From Neocallimastix lanati (nom. inval.) (Eukaryota; Neocallimastigomycota; Neocallimastigomycetes; Neocallimastigales; Neocallimastigaceae): a DNA stretch of 64,000 nt. The notes beneath the pieces were generated by a model. The model saw only the letters and a program-made list of their open reading frames with translations, did not search any database and was not told the DNA's origin. The stretch is from positions 42,501-106,500 of the forward strand of contig JACVTC010000239.1 in the NCBI GenBank assembly GCA_016946835.1, in the 5' to 3' direction. Below are positions 12,540 to 21,800 of the stretch, piece by piece; position 1 is the first letter of the stretch; each line of letters starts with the position of its first letter. The position numbers and the translations under genes were made by a program.

Positions 12540-15500
12540 TTATATTGTTACCAAATATGGCTTTACATCTTTGATATGTACGTTTCTTTCTAATATTTGT
12601 TTATCTTTTAATGTCTGTAAAACTAAAGTATTATATTTTGATGCTTTTAATACTTTAAAAGGTCCAATAAAGAAAGGGTCTAATTTTTTCCTATTAACAT
12701 ATCTAATAAGAACTAAGTCTCCAGGTTTATACTTATGAAGCATATTCCTTGCAGACTTTGATCTTTCTAACCAATAAGAATGAGCATATTGTATGTTATT
12801 AATAGCTTCCTCTACCCATTGTTGATGTCTGATAAATCTTCTAACATTATATTCTAATTCAGTTTCATTCTCTTCTTTATTTAAATCAGGAAGAAGAACA
12901 CTTAAAGGCCACAAATCTTTTCTTCCATATAATAACTCAAAACTACTAAACCCAGTAACACTTGATTTAGAAGTTCGTAAAGCCCATAAGGCAGAAGGAA
13001 GAAGTTCATCCCAATTTTCTTGTTTATCACAGATATGTCGTAAGACTTTCTCAATCTCACGATTAGTATTTTCAACTTGACCATTTGCTTCAGGGTGACG
13101 AGGTGTTATAAAACGAATCCATGATCCATATAAATCCACCATCGCCTTTGTAATATCTGAAATAAACTGTCTTCCGTTATCCGTGATAATTACTTCTGGA
13201 AGACCATGTCTCGAAAAGACGTCTTTTAAGAATTGTATAACATCTTTTGCATCGATTGTTTTAGTAGCTTTTGCTTCTACCCATTTCGTGAAGTAATCTA
13301 CCAAAACGAATAAATACTTATTCCCTTTTAAGGTAGTAGATAATGGACCAATAATATCAAAGCCCACTCTAACAAAAGGTCTTGATACTTGTGTTGGAAT
13401 GGTAGAAGTGTACTTTGGAATGGGAGAAGGCCTGTAACACTGACATTTCAAACAAGTTTTAACAACTTTTTCCACATCAGATTTTAAACCAGGCCAATAA
13501 TAACATTCTTTAATTCTAGCCAGAGTTCTTGACACACCTTCATGGCCGACGAGATGAGCTTTTAAAACAATGTCCTGTTTCTGTGACTCATTTTCAATAA
13601 CTTGAAGTAACTTATTAGACTTATCTTTGTAAACCAATTTACCGTTAAGAAAGGAGTAGTTTTTATTAACGTAATCTAAAATAGGAGCAGGGATAGAATC
13701 GGATGTAGAGCTGATACCGCGAGAAATGTCTTTGATAGTATTAATAGAAAGAACATTACCTGACGGAAGGCGAGATAACGCATCTGCAAAGATATTATTC
13801 TTACCTTTTTCGTATAAGAGTTCGACTTTCATTTCATTAAAAAGTGAAATCCAACGTAAGTGCCTTTCAGAAGAAGGAATACTTGTTTTAAAATAACCTA
13901 AAAGAGGTTTGTGATCCGTAAAAAGTTTCACAACAAAATATGAAGCAACAATGTAAGGACGGAACTTCTTTAAAGCAAAAATAATCGCAAGGCCTTCTTT
14001 TTCAGTCACAGAATAATTTAATTCAGCCTTTTTAAGACAACGACTTTGAAAATAAATAGGAAATTCTTTTTCGTCCGTATCATAATATTGTAAAAGTACA
14101 GCAGAAATTGCATAAGAAGAAGCATCAGTTCGAATAATGAAAGGTTTATTGGGATCTGGATATTTCAATATAGGATGATGACAAAGAGAATCACGTAAAG
14201 CATTAAAGGCGGTAGTATGTTCTTCAGTCCATATAAATTTGACCTTATTACTTGTGAGTTTATATAAGATATTCGATAGGGAAGCAAAATTAGGAATAAA
14301 TTTCCTATAATATCCTACAAGTCCTAAGAAAGATTGTAATTGAGAAACATTGGTCGGTATCTTCCATGAAGCAATAGCAAAGACTTTGTTTGGAACGGGT
14401 TGTAATCCTTGGTCGGAGAGAACGTGTCCTAGAACTTCAACGGAATGTTGACAAAATTTACATTTATCTAAATTAATGGAAAAATTATATTTCCTAAGAA
14501 TTGAAAAAACATTTTCTAAATCAATAAGATGTTGTTCGAAAGTTGGCGAATAAACTAAAATATCATCCATATACACAAATAAACATTTTCCAATTAAAGG
14601 CATTAGAATTCTATTCATTTCTCTTTGAAAAGAAGCTGGGGCATTCGTTAATCCAAAGGGCATAACTTTAAAACAATAATTTCCAAATTTAGTAGTAAAC
14701 GAAGTTTTTTCAATATCATCAGGATTCATAGGAATCTGATGATACCCAGAAAATAAATCAAGCGCTGAAAATATAGTAGCCCCATGAACTGATTCCAATA
14801 ATTCGTCAATAAAAGGTAAAGCATAAGCGTCCTTTACAGTGATTTCATTAAGTTTTCTAAAATCTATACACATACGCCATTCGCCATTTTTTTTCCTAAC
14901 CAAGAGAACAGGAAAAGCCCAAGGAGAATGAGATGGAATAATCAACCCACGTTTTAGTAATTTAGTAATTTCTTTTTTTAGAGCTCTAGATTGATCTAAT
15001 GAGATTTTATAAGGCCTAAGTTTAATAGGATGATTGTTGGTAAGATGAATGGTATGAGGTTCAGCATTAGCAATTTTAACATTATCAATAGAATTAATTA
15101 AGACATCAGAAAATTTGTTAATAAGACGTCGTAATTTAGGGTGTAATTCCTTCTTAACTTCCTCACTTAAATTATCAATAAATGAAATTTTAGAAATATT
15201 ATTTATTTCTTCATGATGATAAACGGAAACGGCAATGCAGGAAGCACCAGAGTCATGTTTTTTGTATAGACCATCATCATCCGGATCTATATATAATCTA
15301 TGTTCTTTTTGAGTACAACGGCCAAGTATAACATCATAACACATATCTTCATCATCTAATATCCAAAACATTTCATTCACTTCTAAATTAATAAATTTTA
15401 ATTTTAAATATACAGCATAATTAGTAGAGACAATTTGATTACTCGCAAGTTTAAAATATGCTTTATGCTTTAATTCTATTTTATGATTATTTGAAATTTT

Positions 15501-15812
15501 GTTATAAAAAGAACGTGTAATAGCGTTAACATCAGAACCTGTATCGATTAGTACTTTAGCAGGAGATTCGTCAATTTCACCTAAAACAACAGCAATACTC
15601 ACTTTATTTTTCTTTTCTTTATCATAAATTTGGTTAATAGTAGCAATAGTTCCTTCAGAATTTGAAACATTTACGACATTGTTTTCTACAACATAATCTA
15701 ATTCATCCAAGGTTTCCTGAACAAGTTCTTCATCATTTACAGGAAAATTTTGTATCATTTTAATATATCTTACATCATCCTTATTCAATTTTAAACCTTT
15801 ACTACATAATTT
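12540..15812 (-). CDS. Ty3 element 1 pol: protease, reverse transcriptase, RNase H, integrase
   Basis: The frame is open for 1,090 codons directly after the UGA that ends the linker ORF (15813-15815). There is no ATG at its head; the first usual near-cognate codon is TTG at 15788. Counting from there, the retropepsin motif VLIDTGSD has its Asp at residue 82, the RT core YMDD starts at residue 406, RNase H follows (RTDASSYA, FTDHKPL), then the integrase zinc motif (HLVGHEG...CLKCQ), the DDE core (DIIGPL, ITDNGRQF, ...NGQVENTNRE) and a GPF module (FFIGPFKVL). All key residues look intact. Expression should need a -1 frameshift at gag and then passage through the UGA, unless that UGA is a mutation. 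Confidence 0.9.
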   Translation of the reverse strand, partial: KLCSKGLKLNKDDVRYIKMIQNFPVNDEELVQETLDELDYVVENNVVNVSNSEGTIATINQIYDKEKKNKVSIAVVLGEIDESPAKVLIDTGSDVNAITRSFYNKISNNHKIELKHKAYFKLASNQIVSTNYAVYLKLKFINLEVNEMFWILDDEDMCYDVILGRCTQKEHRLYIDPDDDGLYKKHDSGASCIAVSVYHHEEINNISKISFIDNLSEEVKKELHPKLRRLINKFSDVLINSIDNVKIANAEPHTIHLTNNHPIKLRPYKISLDQSRALKKEITKLLKRGLIIPSHSPWAFPVLLVRKKNGEWRMCIDFRKLNEITVKDAYALPFIDELLESVHGATIFSALDLFSGYHQIPMNPDDIEKTSFTTKFGNYCFKVMPFGLTNAPASFQREMNRILMPLIGKCLFVYMDDILVYSPTFEQHLIDLENVFSILRKYNFSINLDKCKFCQHSVEVLGHVLSDQGLQPVPNKVFAIASWKIPTNVSQLQSFLGLVGYYRKFIPNFASLSNILYKLTSNKVKFIWTEEHTTAFNALRDSLCHHPILKYPDPNKPFIIRTDASSYAISAVLLQYYDTDEKEFPIYFQSRCLKKAELNYSVTEKEGLAIIFALKKFRPYIVASYFVVKLFTDHKPLLGYFKTSIPSSERHLRWISLFNEMKVELLYEKGKNNIFADALSRLPSGNVLSINTIKDISRGISSTSDSIPAPILDYVNKNYSFLNGKLVYKDKSNKLLQVIENESQKQDIVLKAHLVGHEGVSRTLARIKECYYWPGLKSDVEKVVKTCLKCQCYRPSPIPKYTSTIPTQVSRPFVRVGFDIIGPLSTTLKGNKYLFVLVDYFTKWVEAKATKTIDAKDVIQFLKDVFSRHGLPEVIITDNGRQFISDITKAMVDLYGSWIRFITPRHPEANGQVENTNREIEKVLRHICDKQENWDELLPSALWALRTSKSSVTGFSSFELLYGRKDLWPLSVLLPDLNKEENETELEYNVRRFIRHQQWVEEAINNIQYAHSYWLERSKSARNMLHKYKPGDLVLIRYVNRKKLDPFFIGPFKVLKASKYNTLVLQTLKDKQILERNVHIKDVKPYLVTI

Positions 15813-16457
15813 TCATAACGAGGGACTGACATTAAATAACTGAGCAAAGGTAATTCCTGCGTTAGTATTATTTAACGCATCAAATAAATTATATTCTTTA
15901 TTGTCTTTTAACATCGATATTGCTTTAAAAACATCATAAATAGTTGTATCTTTATTTGCCTTCTTTGATGTATTTGTGTTTTCTAATTCTAAGTCATATT
16001 GAACATCTTCTCCAACTCTTCTTTCATTACGATTTTGCTTATTTTCCCTTTTTGCACCTTGTATCGATTTATTATTGTAAATGGAAGGATCTATTATAGA
16101 AGGATTTTTAAAAATAGGTTTCCTTCCTCTTTTCTTTCTAACAGTAGGTTCGGAATTTTGTTGTTTTTGTGGAAGTGTTGTATTTAATACTTCCTTTTCT
16201 GTCATATTTATATTATCCTTGTTTATATTTTTTAAAGAATTATCAATAGTGTTGGAATTTTCATTATACTTTGTATTATCAACTTTATTTTTTTTATTAG
16301 AAGATGAAAATTGTTCATTATCACTATTTTCATCTTTGTCATTATTATTGTCATCACGTTTTCTTTTAATATATAAATTAAAAAATTTATTGTGATGTGA
16401 TGACTGTTTTTCAATTTTATTTATCTGAGGGGAAGATTGAGAACTTCCCATAATCAA
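15813..16457 (-). CDS. Ty3 element 1 linker ORF in the -1 frame to gag
   Basis: This 214-residue frame is entered by -1 frameshifting at 16457-16463 and starts LIMGSSQSS; it has no ATG overlapping the gag end, though an internal Met follows at once. It is basic and Lys/Asn-rich, with a KKRGRKP motif resembling an AT-hook or nuclear signal. Its end (TFAQLFNVSP) matches the ITIGQLLN segment that lies upstream of the protease in Ty3 elements 2 and 3, where the same linker is fused to pol. It ends in TGA, in the same frame as pol. Confidence 0.8.
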   Translation of the reverse strand: MIMGSSQSSPQINKIEKQSSHHNKFFNLYIKRKRDDNNNDKDENSDNEQFSSSNKKNKVDNTKYNENSNTIDNSLKNINKDNINMTEKEVLNTTLPQKQQNSEPTVRKKRGRKPIFKNPSIIDPSIYNNKSIQGAKRENKQNRNERRVGEDVQYDLELENTNTSKKANKDTTIYDVFKAISMLKDNKEYNLFDALNNTNAGITFAQLFNVSPSL

Positions 16458-16463
16458 TTTAAA
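16430..16463 (-). promoter_or_regulatory. -1 ribosomal frameshift signal, Ty3 element 1
   Basis: On the minus strand the gag frame reads CAT TTA AAT TGA, so the heptamer U UUA AAU (16457-16463) sits in X XXY YYZ phase directly before the gag stop. After a 7-nt spacer comes GGGAAG - 8-nt loop - CTTCCC (16430-16449). The loop end TCAAT can pair with ATTGA at 16411-16415, 14 nt past the stem, giving a possible H-type pseudoknot. The linker ORF is in the -1 frame. Confidence 0.8.
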
Positions 16464-17356
16464 TGTTCATTATTATTATGTTGATTTAAAATAGCCCTAT
16501 TTTCTGAAGAAAGATCATTCGTACAAAAACGAGCTATATGTCCTTTTTGGTTACAACGATAACATACCGTAAGTCGCATTTTTGCAAAATCATCTGTTAG
16601 TTTTTCAATATCAGTATCTTTATTAGAAGACTTTGTTTGAGTATTTTGTCCTTTTGTATTGTTATAAAAGTTTGAATTATGGCTAAAAGTGGACTTTTTA
16701 TTATTGTAATTGTGATTGTAATTATTATTATTTTTGAAGACATTATTATGACTTTTTCTTAAAGATGAATTATTAGTCAATCTATAAGATGAATCTTCTT
16801 CATATTCAGAAAAGCCTTTTTGAAGTTTTTGAGCAAACTTCATCGCTTCCTCTAAAGTTTTTGGATCTTTAACAATAAGGTATTCTTGTATTTTCTTTCC
16901 TTTAAGACCTTCAATATACATTCGTATAATACATTTTTCAACAGGTCTTTCATCATCTTCTACATCTTTTAATAATAAAGAGAATTTCATATTATAGTCT
17001 ATTATAGATTTATTTCCAATTTTAATATTTTGCAATTTCTTTAAGCTTAAGGTAGAAATATTATCAAAGCCAAGTGACGTTTTAATTTTCTCAATAAAAT
17101 CTTCATTTTTTAACGTCCTATCACTATGATATATATGATGACATTTGTCCTTGTATTTATCAGAAATACTTGCAAGAACAATTCTTTTCTTTTCCTTTTC
17201 TTTTAGTTCATAGTCTTCAATTATATCTAGAATATCTTCTTTCCACATAGAAAAGGATGTCTTCTCATGTCCTAGAGGGTAGATTTTTTCGGCCATTTTA
17301 AGAGCCTTTGAAAAACCGGACTCATCTCTAAAGGAATCACTCATTATGTAACACAA
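16454..17356 (-). CDS. Ty3 element 1 Gag
   Basis: A 300-residue capsid-nucleocapsid precursor. The N-terminal two-thirds is the helical retrotransposon gag region (residues about 30-190). A Lys/Asn-rich stretch follows, then one CCHC zinc knuckle, CYRCNQKGHIARFC, at about residues 265-278. The start may be the first Met or the Met at residue 5 (MSDSFRDES). The leader between the LTR and this gene is only about 60 nt. Gag ends in UGA within the frameshift signal at 16430-16463. Confidence 0.88.
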   Translation of the reverse strand: MCYIMSDSFRDESGFSKALKMAEKIYPLGHEKTSFSMWKEDILDIIEDYELKEKEKKRIVLASISDKYKDKCHHIYHSDRTLKNEDFIEKIKTSLGFDNISTLSLKKLQNIKIGNKSIIDYNMKFSLLLKDVEDDERPVEKCIIRMYIEGLKGKKIQEYLIVKDPKTLEEAMKFAQKLQKGFSEYEEDSSYRLTNNSSLRKSHNNVFKNNNNYNHNYNNKKSTFSHNSNFYNNTKGQNTQTKSSNKDTDIEKLTDDFAKMRLTVCYRCNQKGHIARFCTNDLSSENRAILNQHNNNEHLN

Positions 17357-17399
17357 TAAAAATTTTTAATAAAATTTTTTAATATATGCACCGCGGGAA

Positions 17400-17415
17400 G
17401 ACTGGTTCTCCACCA
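17400..17415 (-). other. Primer-binding site of Ty3 element 1
   Basis: On the minus strand TGGTGGAGAACCAGTC lies 2 nt after the 5' LTR. Its complement ends in CCA, as expected for pairing with the 3' end of a tRNA. I cannot name the tRNA from memory. Confidence 0.75.
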
Positions 17416-17417
17416 AT

Positions 17418-18316
<899 letters not shown>

Positions 18317-18322
18317 TATAAT

Positions 18323-18662
18323 TGTTAAAGTATTAAATAATATAAATAAATAAACTTAATAATTTAGGTTTATAATTAAATAATAGAAAATATAAATCAT
18401 AAATATTTATGTAAAAAACTAAACTTAAAATGTAAATTAACATTATTTATGTTAATACATAGTTAAATGTAAATCATTAGATTTATCATGCGCATGTAAA
18501 TAGTTTCTTTATTCTTGTTTATTCACGTGAAATAGTTATATAGTTTATATAAAAATAATTGTTTATTTTATAGACGAAAATTCGCGACTTTCGTCAATAA
18601 GTAATTTTTTAATAAATAAATAAATGTATAAATTATTAATAACTAAATAAATTACTTTAATA
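18323..18662 (+). repeat. 5' LTR of the Copia element
   Basis: 340 bp, TGTTAAAGTATT to TTACTTTAATA, matching 24145-24484. Contains a GACGAAAATTCGCGACTTTCGTC hairpin-like segment near 18573-18595 (GACGAAA facing TTTCGTC), probably in the transcribed part. Confidence 0.92.
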
Positions 18663-18689
18663 GATTAAGAGTCTCATCTGTACTCTTAA
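18663..18689 (+). other. Candidate primer-binding site (half tRNA-Lys) and overlapping palindrome
   Basis: Directly after the LTR, GATTAAGAGTCTCAT (18663-18677) is the complement of ATGAGACTCTTAATC. From memory this matches the anticodon arm of eukaryotic tRNA-Lys(CUU), with CUU in the loop. No TGG-type site is present. Copia elements in flies are known to prime with a half tRNA cut in the anticodon loop, so the same trick with tRNA-Lys is likely here. The site also lies in a perfect 8-bp palindrome, TTAAGAGT...ACTCTTAA (18665-18689), with a 9-nt loop. Confidence 0.6.
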
Positions 18690-18849
18690 CATTCTCATAT
18701 AATATTGATAAAATAATATAAAATATATTTATTAAAATAAAATATTAATTAAATAAAATATTAATAAAATTACATAATAAAAACACAAAATAATCTTCTT
18801 AAAACCCAAATATATAATAATATTAATTATTAAATTAAAAATCAATTAA

Positions 18850-21800
18850 ATGAGTGATTTTATCCCGTTCAAAAAGGAAGCCATATTGAATGGCAAAAAT
18901 TTTAATATATGGTATGATAATTTAACGGACATATTGGAGAAAGATGACTTAGCTGAATATCTAACTAAAGATATATTGGAAGAAGCCAAAAGGGACAATA
19001 CCAAAAAGGAAGAAGAAATAAAGGAAATCAAGAAAACGAACACAAAAGTCCGTTATATTATTAAAAATACCATAAATTCCAAAATCCATGAAGATATTAT
19101 TGGCATGAACACTCCATATGCCATAATAAATTATCTAAGAGAAGAATACAAATTAAGTGAGAATGACATGACTCAATGGATTAGTAAACTTAAAAATGTC
19201 AAAGCTGAAAAGGAAACAGAAATACCTTCAGCTATTAAGGAAATCTTTAAATTATTTAATGGCATGAACTCCTCCGGAAATATTATCTCCGAAAAAGAAA
19301 AAGTAAAATATTTATTAAGAGCATTACCAAAAAGTTATAAAATGAAATTAACTTTAAATGGTAATGAAACAGCCGAAGAATTAAAAACAACTATAGTAAA
19401 AGATATAAACACCTGGTTATATGTCGATGAACAAACAGATAAAGACCAACGATCATATGATCCAATGGACATCGACTATGCTGGGAAACTTGGATACAAG
19501 AATAGGAAAAATTTAAAAAACAAGAACAATAATAAAAATTTTTCCAAAAAAGGAAATCCAAGTAAACAAAACAACAAAGAAAAATTTAATAATAATAAAT
19601 ATAACAATAATAATAAATACTGCGAAATCTGTGAAAGGAGGGGTCATTCTACCAAAGAATGTAGGTATAATCCAAGAAACCCAAATGGATTATACAATAA
19701 ATACTACATTCAAGATGAACAAAAATTAAATAATTATCACACTCATAATAATTGGCATAATGGAAGACCCATAAGATATATTAATTTAAATGATGAATAT
19801 AATGAAAATATATCTTATGATGATATAAAGCCAATGTTTTATAAATATTATAATCCTAAAAGCAAAGGAAAATATGTGGATGATGATGATTCAGATGAAT
19901 ATCAAGAATCTGAAAAATCAAATTGTTTCATAAATTATGATAAAGAAGACGTTAAAAATGAAGTTTTAATTAAAAATAATATAATAACACGAGTAGAAAA
20001 TAAATTAAATTTAGCTAATGAAATTTTTATAAATAATATTAATAAAAAGGAAATAAATACAAATAATACAAATGAAATTTTTAATATTAATTACAATAAA
20101 AAAGAAACATCAGAATGGTTATATGATTCAGGTGCTGGTGAACATATAACTAATGATCTAAGTCTGCTTAAAAATTTTAAAAAAGAAAAAATAAAGTTAA
20201 GATGTGCAAATAATACTTATTGCTATTTTGAAGGCCATGGTGAATTTGAATTTACTATTAATAATTATCATTTTAAATTTAACAAAGTATTATATTCAAA
20301 AGATGTAGCTAAAAATATTATTAGTGGAATAGAATGGGCAAAACAAGATGTTAAAACCTTGACAGAAAAGGATAAACACAATAATATTATCCTCAGAATT
20401 TTAGATAACAATTATAATATTATTGCCACATTCCAAGCTAATAATAACAATGAAGTTAAAATTGTAGTTACTCATTTCAATATTGAAAATGAAAGAAATA
20501 ATAAAAATAATCTTATGGCAATCCAAAATTTTCGGAATGCTGAAGAGTTAACTTGGCATCGACGGCTTGGTCATTTCTACCAAGAAGATTTGAAGAATTA
20601 TCTAAATAATCATGAAATTAACTTAGATAAGTGTGATGATTGCAAAATTGCGAAAATGAAACGCAATCCACACAATAAAACTCCTCCTAGAGCTAAAGAG
20701 ATCTTAGAAGTTATACATTCAGATATTATTGGTCCTATTAACACATCTTATACTGGAAAAAGGTTCATTCTTACTATCTTAGATGAAGCTTCTAGAAAAT
20801 CATGGGTTTTTATAATGAAGAGTAAATCAGAAGCTACTGATATTATTATCAATACCTTAAGAATGCTTAATAATAAATATAAGGATCATAAAATTAAAGT
20901 TTTTAAATCGGATAACGCAAAGGAATATAAAAACAAGAAAATTGATTCCTTTTGCAATGAAAATGGAATTGAAAAAGTATTCTCCCCTCCGTATAATCCT
21001 GAAAATAATGGACTATGTGAAAGATTTAATCTTACTATTGTTTCCTGCGCGAAAACCTTGTTATATTGGAGTGGACTTAGTGAAAACTTCTGGGACTTTG
21101 CGATATTATACGCTAACTATATATACAACAAAGTTCCTCATTCTGGAATTCATAACAAAATTCCAGATGAAATATTCTACAAAAACAAAGTAAAAATTAA
21201 TCACATCAAGGTATTCGGTTGTATCACCTTCTATATTGACAGAAGCCAAAATAAATCCAAATTTTCACCTAATTCTAAGAAAGGAATTTTTCTTGGATTT
21301 AGTGAAAAAACTAATAGCTATATTATTATGGATTTCAATGATAATTCAATTCATTATTGTAGAGAAATTTACTGTTTAGAAGATACTCCTGCTAATGTAA
21401 AATTAGCAAACAATAAATCAAATCAATATGGTGATCAGGAATTTCTTACTTTTGATTTTTATTTTTCGAAGAATTTACCAGACTCATCTGGTGGAGAAAA
21501 TCATAAAGCTGGTAACCATAGTAGTAAACCTTCTGAAAATAAATTTAATAACAACAACAAAGAAAATAGCAAAAATACCAAAGAAAATTATTCATCATTA
21601 CCTATCACAAACAATGATGATTTACAAGAAAATTTAAATAAGGACAATTCCCCTAAAAGAGATAAAGGGAAAAGCCCAGAGACTGAGGATTCTAACGATA
21701 CCAATATCAATAATAATATTGGTAAGGACAAAGAAATAAAAATCGCAGAAGAAGAGACCCAAAACTACAAAAATCAAGAAAATTTCAAAAATCATTCTGA

